Below, piece by piece: positions 34,901-49,200 of a stretch of 64,000 nucleotides of DNA. Source of the DNA: Rugalucina vietnamica (Eukaryota; Mollusca; Bivalvia; Lucinida; Lucinidae); contig OZ024874.1 of the NCBI GenBank assembly GCA_964017185.1, positions 13,573,957 through 13,637,956 on the forward strand. The letters are read 5' to 3'. Both the position numbers and the translations under genes were made by a program. Positions within the stretch are counted from its first letter, which is position 1. Each line of letters starts with the position of its first letter. A model generated the notes under the pieces. The model was not told the origin of the DNA. It ran no database searches and saw nothing but the letters and a program-made list of their open reading frames with translations.

Positions 34901-37900
34901 TTTGAACATGTTCACATGCAACGGAATAGGTGACTATAATGATGACATCTACAGCCTGTTTCACAACTTTCAACACTTTAGCATATTTCTGTCCTTTTGG
35001 CATCTGTTAATGCTATTGGCTACAAGTACATGTTACTGAAGCTACATGTATTGCAAATTATCCCCCTAATAACGCTACAGCTACAAAACATTATTTACAG
35101 AGACATTTTGGTGAATAAAAATTGGCACTACATAGAATAGTATATGATACTTAATGCTGAATGAGATCTTCAATTATGAAAATGCATAAGTAGACTTTTT
35201 TGAGTATATATATTAATCATTCTATCCATGCATTAGAATTACTGGAATATTTCTTTTAAAAAAAATACTGATTTCCAAAACTTTTACTAAAACACAAGAT
35301 CACAAAAGTGTACAGTCTAAAATTATAATACCGGGTATTTTCAACTACCAGCTATCCAATTTATCGAAATCATCACGAAAACATGTCCATGTAATGTATA
35401 ACCCCTTGAACCATACTTTTATATTGCAAAACTGGGGTATGCAGGGGTATACCAAAACATAGATTGTGGGTACTTGTTAGAACCGCCTCAGCGAGGCTTT
35501 TCTAACGTGTACCCACAATCTACTTTTTGAGCCAAAATAAGAAAAATATCAAAATTTCAGCTTAAAATTTTCAATTTTTAAAGCTCAAAAATATCTGTTT
35601 ATTGCATGGGCAAGTTTTTGAAATGTACATGTTCTTTCAAACACAATCAAATGCTTCAGCTGCATGCCAAGTAACATCAGCTACATGCCAAGTAACATCA
35701 GCTACATGCCAAGTAACAATCTCAATTTTCATCCGTAATAATAAAAAGCAACAGCTTCTTCGAACCAGTTCTGACATTAAACCAACAATGCTAGATATTG
35801 TGATTGGTTCACAATTGTCTGCAGTCAAACAACAATAAAACTTTTAATAACTTACAACACTAAAACTACGAAAACATTACACAAAATCAGCCTAACCATG
35901 TTACAACAAAAACTGCCACATTTTATGCAAACACAAATGAGCCTTGGCATGAGAAAACCAACCAGGTCCCGAGGTTATAAAACTTTTTTCATGCTCAGGT
36001 CAGCTGAGACTAAAATTCATCCTGCTCAAAAATGTTAAAATGCCAACAATTGTTGGCATTTTAACATTTATAAGCAGGATAAATTACAGGCTTTGGCAAT
36101 CTAAACCTAAAATTTCAATTTATTTTGGCTATTTCAGTATTTATAAGAACTTTAAATTTCAAGCTCAGCTGAGCTGAGCATGAAAAAAGTTTTATAACCT
36201 CGGGGCCAGGTCTGACACAAACCAAGCTGTACAAGCACAGAAGCAGGCTAGAAGCTTCAGAAATTTCAGACTAAAAAGGAAGAGGAAGTGTACTATCAGT
36301 GTAGCGAAAACAAAGGCGCTGATCAGCTTCGCGGTAACCGTGAAGCTTATCTACGTCTTTGTTTTCGAATATGCAGATTGTTGGTTTTCTTATGAGGCTG
36401 CTCAAAGTGCCTTAATGTTTGCTTCCCTTTAGCCATTGTCTGTGGATGAACAGCATACTTGTGTGTGACTTGTTTGTAAATCAAGCTGCCAAGTTCTCCC
36501 TTGAAGTGGCCAATAACAACAATCTTTTATGTCATTTACTAAGTTCAAATTGCAGCTAATTTAGCATTGGGGTGAGCCAAAAAGTTAAAAAAAAAAAATT
36601 ACCAGAACACAAGTTCTTTTCCCCACCTGTTGTTTCTTTCTTCTTTTTTTCTCCTTTTTTGACAGCTATGTAGATACTTATAAGCAGGATAAATTACAGG
36701 CTTTGGCAATCTAAACCTAAAATTTCAATTTATTTTGGCTATTTCAGTATTTATAAGAACTTTAAATTTCAAGCTCAGCTGAGCTGAGCATGAAAAAAGT
36801 TTTATAACCTCGGGGCCAGGTCTGACACAAACCAAGCTGTACAAGCACAGAAGCAGGCTAGAAGCTTCAGAAATTTCAGACTAAAAAGGAAGAGGAAGTG
36901 TACTATCAGTGTAGCGAAAACAAAGGCGCTGATCAGCTTCGCGGTAACCGTGAAGCTTATCTACGTCTTTGTTTTCGAATATGCAGATTGTTGGTTTTCT
37001 TATGAGGCTGCTCAAAGTGCCTTAATGTTTGCTTCCCTTTAGCCATTGTCTGTGGATGAACAGCATACTTGTGTGTGACTTGTTTGTAAATCAAGCTGCC
37101 AAGTTCTCCCTTGAAGTGGCCAATAACAACAATCTTTTATGTCATTTACTAAGTTCAAATTGCAGCTAATTTAGCATTGGGGTGAGCCAAAAAGTTAAAA
37201 AAAAAAAATTACCAGAACACAAGTTCTTTTCCCCACCTGTTGTTTCTTTCTTCTTTTTTTCTCCTTTTTTGACAGCTATATAGATACTGCATAAAAAGTA
37301 TGTCAAAGAGATTTAAACAATCAAAGGCAATATATTAGTGCCAACAAGCTTTTGAATTTTAAGATTTATTTACAGACACATCCAAGCAACAAAGGTCAAT
37401 CAAGATCTGACTATTATATCTTTGTTAATTTTCAGTCTGCATTTTTGCATTAGTATTCCATTGTTGGGCTGTTTGTTTGAATTCAAGGGCAATTGAATAT
37501 TTTTTCCTCATTTTTTTTTTAATGTTCATGATTTGAGATAAGAAAGAAGGGGAGAAAGATATTCAAACTTCAGTGCCTGTGGGAGAATGTACAGATTCAT
37601 CACTTGATCCAACATAAAAGCAAGCAGGTTTGGGTGGAAAAGTATCAATCTCTCCTAGAACAGGCAAACCCTTTCCTAGAACATCATCTTTATCCTGCAG
37701 GTTGTCCCCAGCTGTTGCTGGCAATGCATTACTTTCCCTACCCAATCCACTGTTTGTATTGACATTGTCTGTAAAACCATTGTCATCAGCCAATTTTTCT
37801 TCTACTCTGTCATGTGCTGAATGCAGATCTATGTGAATGCTATCAAGATCAATTAAATAATCCCCTCCACCATTCTCCTTGTTTCTTTCTTCATTTGTTT

Positions 37901-40900
37901 CATTGCTCCAATCAAATTGTCCTTTGTCTTTTCTGTATCTATTTAGAGGGTCTTCTTCGCCCGGCTGTTCATTTTGACTGAAACCTGTTCTTTCAGCAGA
38001 GTTTTCTGTGATTGTTTGAAGAAATCCTTCAAGATCAGAGTTAGCATTAAGTGTATCATCATCTGTCCATCCCAGTATGCTACTCCTGTCAATTCCAGTC
38101 CTGTAACTATCAAATGACTCTGCTGTATTCTTAGAGTAGTCATACTGATTAGTTCTACTGCTTCTGGCACTCAGGAATGATTCATCATCATCAGAAACTT
38201 TATTCATTTCACCTTTGATTTCAAAACCAAGATTTTGAACACAAGCTGGTGAACAAGGCTCATCTATAGGTGTTGAACTGGCATTTTCGTGACCAAACTT
38301 TAAAGGGGTTCCAAATGATGTATTTCCACTTTGATCTTCAAGAAAACTTCTGTTCAGAACACTTTCTTCATTTGTTTGACTTCCTGCTATCGTAGAATCT
38401 CTAGAGCTTAAATCAAGTAGACCGCTCTTTTGCTGCAAATCTGTATTTTTGGTACTAGTACGATGAATTGGTGATTCTTTGCTGAAACTCATAGAAGTAA
38501 AACTGTCTGCCATTATATCATCAAAAGGCTGCAGGACATCATCTAAGAACTGTTTGATTTCTTCATCGTTCCCATCCCCGGCTACATACTGAGGAGTGTC
38601 AGTCAGATCAATTTCTTCAAAGTCTTTCAGAAGTGCATCGGGATCAGGTGAAATATCAAAGTCATTCTTAGCATCTTCTACCAGATCATCAAATTCACAT
38701 GGGCCTTCATCAATACACTCTCTACCTTCAATAATCTTTTCAGTTACTCCTTTGGAATAGTCCATAGCAGTAGCACATGTATCCATAATTTCACTTATTG
38801 CTTCATACATGTCCTTTCTTGTTTTCATTAGTTCTAGAACATTAGATTCAGTTTCACTTGATGTGTTGAGGTGGCTCTCCACTACTTGTTCCAGTGTATC
38901 TATCTTTTCAACAATAACAGCTGAATCAGTGCTCACAGTGTCCCACTGCCCATCAGCACAGGTCTCCAAAGTCAAGCTTTCTCCTCTTTTGTTGGGTGTA
39001 CCAGAATATACATCTGACTGGTTAAATTCAGAATGATTGCCATATCTTTCTCTGTTAGGTGTACCAGCATCTGACTTGCTTACTTCAGAATCTCTGCTGT
39101 CTACATCAGCTGCATCAGGCTTATAGAACATTGAAAACGAGTGCCCCTCATCACTTATAGTACTTGCTGATATATCTAAATCTCTTCCTTGAAAACTATG
39201 GCTTCTGTCGCTTCTTGATCCAAAATTAGCTTCATAAGATAGATTCTCTGAAAAGTCACTGGTATTGCAAAGATCATTGTCTGAGAAATTGGTCATGGTG
39301 GAGACATCACGATGAGATACTATACCATGTGTATAACTATCATCAATTAAATGATCTTGTCTCGCTTCAGCTAAATCTGACAATGGCGCTGGTTCATCGT
39401 CTAATTCAGACTGACTTATATGGAAGTTTCCTGGGGAAATCAATCTCTGAGAACAAGTGTGTGCATGATTACAAGCTGTTCTCTTCCCATAACTTCTTTC
39501 CAGTTCTTCTAACTCATCCGACTTCAGTCCAAGAGCTTCTTCTCCTCTGCTATTCAATCTTCTGTAGCGAGTCAAAACAACTTGTTTATCTTCTTCTTCA
39601 TTTTGTCTAATTTTTGGCCATATGTTTCTCTTCTGTCTCTTTTCAGACAAATCATCAACAAAAGGATCTGATGCCATACATTCAACTGGCCTTTGACGGA
39701 AGTGTCTGTCCTTCTTGAATGGACTGACAAATGGGCTGCCCTCATACTGACATTGTGTTGAGACACTGTGTCTCACAAATGGCTTAAATCCTCTCTCAGA
39801 TGGGTGGAAATGTAGACTGGTTGGAGCTTTCTCTGAATCCGTGTCACTCTTTGATCCAAACAAAGTCCTTGACCAATCCACTTTAGCAGCAGCATCTTCA
39901 ATTCTTTCCACATCGTCTGATGTGCTCTTATGTTCTTTAAGTATAGTATGACCATCATGACCTGGTGTATGATCTAGTAGGCTTGTGAAATAGACTTCCA
40001 CACTACCTTCTTCAACTGGTGACAAGGAAGAATTATTGACATTAAATCTATACCTGTAATTTCTTTCTTGTTTCCTTCGCCTTTTCTTTGCTGGTGAGCT
40101 CTCAACACAACTTTGGCAAGTAGAGTAGTCTTTCAACTCATTGTTGAATCTTCTCCCAATGGCATCTAATTTTTGTCTGAAATATTCCTGGTGAACCTTT
40201 TGTGCCAGCTTAGCCAAAGATGGAACCTGATGAAGAATTTCTTTCCCAGAGGTCTCACAAAAAGAGGTGAACGACCTTTTCCCAGGTGATTTGACCTTTA
40301 TTTCTATTTTCTTTTTCACTTTCTTTTCTTTCGGAGATTCTTTGAAGTCTTTCTTAAACCAGAAAGATGGTGCCTCCCCAGACCCAAATGGTATGCGACA
40401 GTAGCTTGATGTTTGACAGGCGCTGCGGCTTGATGGCAGCTTTGGTTCAGTGGCACTTGTACTCATCATGTAACCTAAAATATTGTTATTGTCATCATTT
40501 GCTGTTCTATCCCAATGGTACACCTTGCTCATCTGTGGCTTTACAACTGGCTTAAACAGCTGATCATCTTGGGACATGATCTGGTTTCTACTGAACCAAT
40601 GGCAGTCCTTCTCGCTCCCAGTGATAATGGCGGATTCTGACTTCTTCACAGGAGAGTGAGGGGCTTCTGGTGTTATCCTCAGAGGGTAAAGGCTTGGACT
40701 GCAGCTGCTAAGAGGTGGGCTGTCATCCTGGCCTTGTGTTATACACAGCAGGACAGAGTCAGAATAGAACTCCAAATCTGATAACTCTGAATCATGATCC
40801 TCAGCATCGGATTGTGCCGGCTTGGTAACAGTTGTACTGACATTACCCTTGTTTGTGGTTTCCTTCTCGTCAAATGCTGGTATGTCTACTGCAGCATAGC

Positions 40901-43900
40901 TCCTTGAAATGATATCGTCTACAAACTGGTCAATGTAACTATCCATCATCTCTGTTTCTTGATCAGCTCCAGGGGGCTTACCTCCAGTGCTTTGTAATAC
41001 ATCATACAAGTAGTCATTTATCATACATTGCGCTGTGTCAGACATCTTTTCAAGTTGGGGATAACTTTCTCCACTCAAGCCTGTTTCAATGTCTGCTTTC
41101 TGGTTTTCAAATGAAATAAAACTATCAATATTATGAACAGAATCATCAAAGTCACTTGACTTGCCAAGGAGGGTTGAAGCATATGACACATCTAATTCAA
41201 GATCATTGTTTTCATCAAAGCTTTCCTCCTGGGATTCCTGATTAGGAGAGGCAGGAGTGTTAAAAAGACCGTACTTTTTTGCAATGGACTTGATGAAGGG
41301 TGACAAATGACCAGACTTTTCAAGGGTAGCAAAGTAGGTCCTAGGTGTTGCACTAGATAAAGAAGAAAGACCATATTTTGGTAGATTCCCATCAGGCTTT
41401 GAACCAGAGGTTTTATTGACAGGAGAAAATGTTACAGATTTTCTACTTGTTTTTCTTTTGTTGTCATCCACTGTGTCAGTTTGCTCTCTTTCTTCACCAT
41501 AAGTGGGTGGCCGGAGAGGTGTTGCTTCAGGGACGACCTCTGACTGTTTCTCAGCACTGTGTAGTGTCCTCTTTCTTGTCACATATATACTATCCACTGC
41601 ATGACTAAACTCTCCTTCATAAGGTGGTGTCTTGTGCTCACCGATTAACTGCAACTGATTACTTGGCGGGATAGGACCAAGTGGGGCAAAGGGCTTTGGG
41701 GCTGGCCTGAGAAAGGAAGGCTTAGGTAAAGTAGGAGGACCTGATTTTGACAGAAGGGTAGGAGGACCTGATTTTGATAGACTTCTATGGGAGACAGAAT
41801 CTGTATCAATGACATAGTCGGTTTGACAGGTTGGACCATATGACCTATCATGTGATACTTCATTACCACTATGACCTACTTCTTTTGCAAAGCTGTCAGA
41901 CAGATTTAAATGGGAGTCTAAGTCATCCAAGATGTATTTCAAATCATTGTTCATATCTGAAAATTCATTCTGATTCTTGTTTTCTAATGGATTTTTAAAC
42001 GTATCTGCAAATCTTGTGTTCTGGTTATTTTGATCTATGTCTGAATCACCAGGTGAAACTGAAATGCCTTCATCAAAATCTGGGTGAACATTAACATTCT
42101 CAAATTCAATTAAATCATCTTCAACCATTACATTTTCTGCCATTTTCAATTCTTGAGCAAGGCTAAGCTTATTCATAGCACTTGCACCAGCCTTGAACTT
42201 AATGTCTGAATGTCGCTGGTTTAAACAACCATCATAGAAAGGCTTCATTGGTGCTTCAACATTACTATAGACACCTCTTCTTCCATAATCAGTTACACTT
42301 TCTCTATTACCAACTTCAATCAATTCAGCACTACTTGCATCACTTTCTGATTCAGTCTGAATTTCTGAGCCGAGACCAGATTTAGACAAGTCTGGCTCTA
42401 TCTGAAACCTCTCTCCAGCTTCCTGAACACCTATGTCTCTGATGTGTATAAACTCATATCTGTCTCTACCGTAATATACTGGGTCAGGAGAAGAATATCC
42501 ATCCTCGGGGCTTATGGGTAAGAGAGAATCTTCTACACTACTTCCTCTACTAGCTAAACATGCAAATGTGATAAATAGTGTTAAAGAAGACCATCGACAA
42601 AGGAAAAATGAGCCCCGTCGTGAGCAAACCGGTCATTGGGGTTTCCGATCAGGTTTGGCACAAACCGACCTGCTTGTACATTCACAGAATAAAGCTAGAA
42701 CATGGAAGTTTTGTTTTTTATGAAGAAGAGGGATTATACTATCTGTGTAGAGAAAACAAAGACACTGATCAGCTATGCAGTAAGCTGATCTGCTCCTTTG
42801 TTTTTGCACAGGCAAAAGTATGGTTTTCTCGTGACAAGGCTCTGACAATAACCAGCTGCTCATCAAGGTCTATTCATTTGATTGTAAATTCAAATATTTT
42901 TGATTATTTATTGAGTTCACATTTTTTATTGCATCTGCAATTCTTGATATATTACTAGAAACCTTTTAAAACGTAAATTTATTCAAAACCTAATGAGCAG
43001 CTTATTAGGAGTATGAGGTTTACAGGAGGTGCAATGTTTGTCTGATTTTTGTCATTTTGAGACTTTTAATGGTGTATGTATGACCTGGTGCATGATGCAT
43101 ATACTTTAAACATCTACATGTCCTTTGTTGGAACATGTACAATTTTCACAAAGTGCACTAGATCAAATAAGAACTAGAAATGCGTGTTTGTAAAACACTA
43201 TGCCCCCAACTGTATGTTTGTCCCTAAACTGGCAGTTTGTTTGATCATTTATTTCATTCAAATGAAGTGAAATTTAATTTTCTGAAGTAGCTGTTCGGTT
43301 GCCTCTGTTTTAACACCGATCAAGAAACAGAATGCAAGTTTTTTTTTTGCAGGCAAGAAATGAAGTAAAAATTTCAAAATGAAGTAATTTTGTCAAAATT
43401 TGACGGAAAATGCTCAAAAGTTATTCAGGTGATCTTCTTCTCAGCCCCAACCAGATTAACAAATATAAAGGCTCTAGCTCAAATACTTTTTGAGATATCT
43501 TGCACACAAGATTTTCAAATTTTGTTTTCAAAGGGGCATAACTCCAAAAAGGGGCATAACTCGGACATGACAAAAAATACGAGTCAATCATTTTTTTCAT
43601 GTCAGAGGAATTGATATATGAAATTTCAAATCCCTAGCATTCACCGTTCAAAAGTTTCAATTTTCACTGAAAAGTGCAAAAAATCAATCAAAATTCAAAA
43701 TTCCGTATTTTTGTCAAAATTTGACGGATAACTCTCAAAACTTAATCAGGTCATCTACTTCTCAGCTCCAACCAGTATACCGAATATGAAGGCTCTAGCT
43801 CAAATACTTTTTGAGATATCTTGCACACAAGATTTTCAAACTTTGTTTTCAAAGGGACATAACTCAGAAAAGGGGCATAACTTGGACATGAAAAAACATA

Positions 43901-46175
43901 CGGGTCAACTATTTTTTCATGAGGAATCTGTCTATGAAATTTCAAAACCCTAGCTTTCACCGTTCAAAAGTTTCAAATTTCACCAAACAGTGGAAAAATC
44001 AATAAAAATTCAAAATTCCGTATTTTTGTCAAAATTTGACGGAAAATTCTCAAAAGTTGATCAGGTCATCTACTCCTCAGCCCCAACAATTATACCAAAT
44101 TTGAAGGCTCTAGCTCAAATACTTTTTGAGATATTTTGCACACAAGATTTTCAAATTTTGTTTACAACGGGACATAACTCAGAAAAGGGGCATAACTCAG
44201 ACATGAAAAAAAAATACGGGTCAACTATTTTTTCATGAGGAATACACATATGAAATTTCAAATCCCTAACATGCACCATTCAGAAGTTAACGGACGCACA
44301 CACACACACACACACACACAGACAGACACACAGACAAGCCAAAAGCAATATGCCCTTCCAACTTTTTCAAAGTTGGGGGCATAAAAATGAGTCACCCCAT
44401 AAGAAAACGAACAACATGCATAGGCGAAAACAAAGGTGCAGATTAGCTTTGAAGTGACTGCAAAGCTGACAGCACCTTTTGACGGTACAGGCCAGTTTAT
44501 GTCGGACCTGGTCGGATGCCCAAAATTTTGTTTTCTCGTGCGAAGGCTAAAATATTTTCAGAAAACAAGTGTGACCAATGAACCTCCTGATTTGTGGAAA
44601 ACAAAAAAACAGTGAAGGTTAGTATGTATGGGTGTTAGATATAAAGCATGCATGTATACAAGTGATATGAGCCCCGACACAAGAAAACCGGTCTTCTGGC
44701 TTTCTGACCAGGTACGACACAAATCGGCCTGTACAGTCACAGAAGCAGGCTAGAAGCTTGAAATTTTGAATTTAAGAAGAAGAGAAATTGTACTATCCAT
44801 GTAGCAAAAACAAAGGCACTGATCAGCGGTGCAGTTACTGCACAGCTGATCTGCGCCTTTGTTTTCGCATATGCAAAAATCCGTCTTTCTCATGATGTGG
44901 CTCATATAGGGTACAGTAACAATACTATCCCTTGTATTTCATTTGAGGTTAAGGAACATCAATCTTATTTCATTCAGTTAATAATAATTATTAGTCAAGC
45001 ACAGCCAATAACAGGGATTAGATGTAGAACTTCTGTTTTAATACTATGTGAGCTCATTAGTGAAAGCATGCTACACAAATTTCACGCTACAACTACACAA
45101 GCATATGCAGAAGACTACGCAAGCATATGACTAACCTCTAGGTTTCCTAATCATGGGTTCCTCTGGAGGCTTGTCTGGCTTCTTATCCTGTAAAATAAAA
45201 CATACGAGCCGTGACGTGAGAAAACCAGTCTTTGGGGTTTCTGACCTGGTCTAACAAAAACCGGCCTGTGCAGCTACAGAAGATGGCTTGATGCTTGAAA
45301 TTTCTGATTTAGGAACAAGAGGAATTATACTATCCGTGTAGCGAAAACAAAGGGACTGATCTGCAAAGCTGATCTGCGCCTTTGTTTTCGCATAGGCAAA
45401 AATCCGGTTTTCTCATGATGCGGCTCATACCATATTCATTCTAATTAGGGCTTTTCCAGGAAAATTTACCTGGGAGACACGGAACTGAACCGAATTTTTT
45501 TCATCGTGGTGGTCGGTGTTCAGACAGTTTCAGTTTCCTTGGTCGTCGGGGTCGTTGATATTTCAATTTCCTGGGTGGTAGGGTTAATTCCGAGATGGAT
45601 TTATTTCTGGTGGGTCAGTTAAGCCACAAATAAACTCATTTTCACGTTAAATCGCAGGTTTTTATTCCCGAAAACGACTTCGTTTGTATTTTGTATTACA
45701 GGTAAACAATGTGGAGTGTTTGTTTGTTTGTTTGTTCCGCGCCGAACGGCGTTACGGTTTACCGATTTTTTTGGAATCCCAGTCGTTTCTCCCCGGGTCG
45801 TTTCCCCCTTGTTTTAGGGGTGGGTCGTTTCGCCCTTAGAAGGCAAGTCGCTGGATGGATGGATGGTGGATGGATGGCTGGATGGGTGGCTTGCAAACGC
45901 ATGATTCAATTAATTAGCCAATAACTGATTGTGCACTTCAAAGACCACAGCTTGTTTTGATAATTAATTATACTCACACCTGTTAATTAAAGTGGAAGCC
46001 TTTCTAAGACACAGTGCCAATCAAGAAGAACAAAAAAAGGAAAAACAAAAAAAGTTGCTTTAGGCCAAAAAAAAATAATACCATTGTTTCTCAGGCCACT
46101 TTTTGGAGAAACAGATGCGGGCGGCAGGTTTTTTATTTTAATTTTTATTTGAACAAAAACGAATGTGGGCGGCGG

Positions 46176-46230
<55 letters not shown>

Positions 46231-49200
46231 TTTTTTTTCTGGGGGAGGGTGGGGGGGGAGGGGGTAGGGTCGATATGGAGATATGGCCAGTGAGTGATAA
46301 AAGGACAATATGCTTCCGGCGATCTATGCCCGAGTCACCGTACGGTAACTCTCGTTTAATTTATGTTCGATATTTCACACCTAATTTGTGATTGCCAAAA
46401 TTGGTTGAGTATTAGTAATTCGGAAACAAATGAATATCATACCTATTGGTCTAACACTTAATCCGATAACAATAGATTTGAGAACATCAGTCAGCACGAG
46501 TTCCCCCCAATTATCATGATTATCACGCTCTCTGAGTACATCTCAACACAAGTCATAATCTCCGCCCATTGGCCCATGAGATAGCGAATGACGACATCAA
46601 TTAGTAATTATTGTCAAGACATTTTATAACTTGTCGGAAAAGAATCGAAATCCACTGTATGTTGTGTCAGCAAGTATAGCTCGGCAAATGGGTCACTGTA
46701 TGGGCGTTACCTCATGAATGCGTTATTGGGTATGGTCTACCTTTGACTTGGGTAAAAACTAAAGGTGTACAGTTAAAAGATTCAACTCAAATGTTTTCCG
46801 TTACAAAATAAGAATGAAATATGAGTTTGTCTAATTCACTGAATTGGAGAAAATACAGGTAGCTGATTTCTAACGGTAAATATGTGACAGCAGTCCAGGC
46901 TGACTGAGTTCGATTTTCCTATAAACCCCCTACTTGAACAGATGGACTAGCCGACCACGCCCAGATATGAATATTAAAGTTGACGCCCATACAGTGACCC
47001 ATTTGCCGAGCTTTAACACATTCTATTCTTGTCCTTATTTTCTAATTTCACTCGAATGAAAGTTTGAACATTGTACCGATCACACATCGGTGATCATAAT
47101 GATAGCGAAATGATTAGAGCATTTGCTTCGGGCACGGGAGTTATCGGGTTGGATCCCGGGACGCGTGATACCAAAAACGTTAAAAATGGTACCAAAAAAT
47201 ACCTTGCTAGCTTGTCGCTCATGATTCTTAAAGCAAGCACTGGCATCTCTTCTCCCCCCAAAAAATAACTTCAGTGATGGGAATACAATTATTGAGGTGG
47301 TGGTTGGTTACGGGCAGTTTAGTTCTATCAATAGATGATTAGAGTCTGGTGGTTGCAATACCCTTACTCGGGGTTAAAACGAGGTGTGCCGGTAAGTCAG
47401 CGGCGGAACACTATACGAACACACAACATACTTGGCATGACTAATTATATTATTCCACAAAGGATTCTTGCGGATGCTCAAAACACTCATTTTCCCAGCG
47501 GGAAAGTAAAGAAATCACATTTGTTTTTCAGCGTGAACTTTTACATACCTTCCCGGACATTACCGTTCTCAATCGCGAATATTAAATGTAGGTGTCCTAA
47601 TGTTTTGGACCATAATAATTGTTGACGAAATCATTGACCAACGTGTCATCAATAGCCTATAATAACCCAATGTTTACGGTAACGTTACGGTCTACCAATA
47701 ATCCCCTAGTCACGAGTGCGATAACATGTATCGCTCGGCTTATTTTCAAAACTATTGTGGATTAATATAATTTGAGTGTCATTCACGCTTCGCGAGCAAT
47801 GGATTGTGTCACCTAAACATTAGTGAGATGACAATTATCACTCACGAGTATGTATACACGTATTTTGAGCAGACGACATGGTTCATACACATTAGGCTAT
47901 CAAAAACACAATTTTCCGTTTCAAATGTGTTTATTCATTTTAAAGTACTTAAAAGAGAAACTGTAAGAAAACTGCGCCTTGGCGAATGCCCGGGAAACGA
48001 TATTTCATTTTTCCTCTCCGCGAGTTTTGATTTTTTACTTGCACATAAATAAATAAGTATAAAGGAACACAAGGGTAAAACGGCGCCTTGGTACCGCCGT
48101 CGCGATATTTGAGTGGATGAAATTTTGGTTTACCATGCCAGGCTATACAGGTGTCTACATGTATAACACAATTATTCAGTGGCTATCCTAAACCTTATGA
48201 TATAAACAGCTGAAACAAGCATCAGAATATCTACATCGGTACATTGAACCGTCACGTTTTGACTATTACTCAACATGACCGCATGTAATTTAGCCCAACT
48301 AAAGTTCGTACGTAAACTGAACATGGACAATAGAACGCGGGATTGCTACCTAGACCCTATGTGTTTTTGACTAAAAATTGAATACCTCTAACAGACATTA
48401 CCATATACTGTACCTGCACATCATGACGAAGCAGTTCGGTCCTTTGGTAAAGGCTCGAAATGTCCCGGAACCGTGTCACAACGAATACCGTGTTACTAGC
48501 CGTCATGCGCAGACTGCATGCGCAGTCGTTTTTCTGAAAACCGCGAACGGAAAAAAGTGACAAGAGTGAAGGTTTCAAGACAAATGCGGTGGTTTCTGTA
48601 TTTTTTTTTTATTTTGAGCAATAAAAAGGGTAATGCGGTGGGTCTGAAAGAGATGCGGCGGGGCCTGAGAAACATTTATATTTTTTTTGGCCTTATTGGT
48701 CTCTGAGTCTCAGAACCATTTTATCACCCCTGATTTTAAATGACTGCAAACGTTGCTCAGTTGGTTGATTTAGTCCTTTGCGAAATAGATCACATGCTTA
48801 ACTTTTGATAACTTTCTGTCAAATAGTGACAATAACGGAATTTTGAAAACAATATTTTTCTATCTTGGTATCAAAAAGCATGCATTCCGTTTTTACAAAT
48901 ACGACATGGATCTAGGTTAAAACAGAGACAACAGAGCAGCTACATCGGGGAATGAAATGTCACTTTATTCACTGTTAAGTGTTCACTTTATTCACTATTA
49001 AGTGTGTATCTGTTATCACCAGAAGTCCTCGAGTTTGCCGAAATCCCAGTATTTGTGTCTGGAGAATATGATGTTGGTCAGGATGGTAGATATAGGTGCT
49101 TGCGCCTCCGCCATTCGCAAATGCTCTATGGTCATAGTATGGTTCAGGCATTTGCAGACCAGCATCCTCTTGGTATTTTGATGAAACAGACAAGGGTTCT

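Noticed and set aside
37563..42553. Assignment of the giant exon to the ITPRID/TESPA1, AKAP11/SPHKAP or AKNA families.
   Set aside because: It shares only composition and short motifs with these. I could not match a diagnostic domain, so no name was given.
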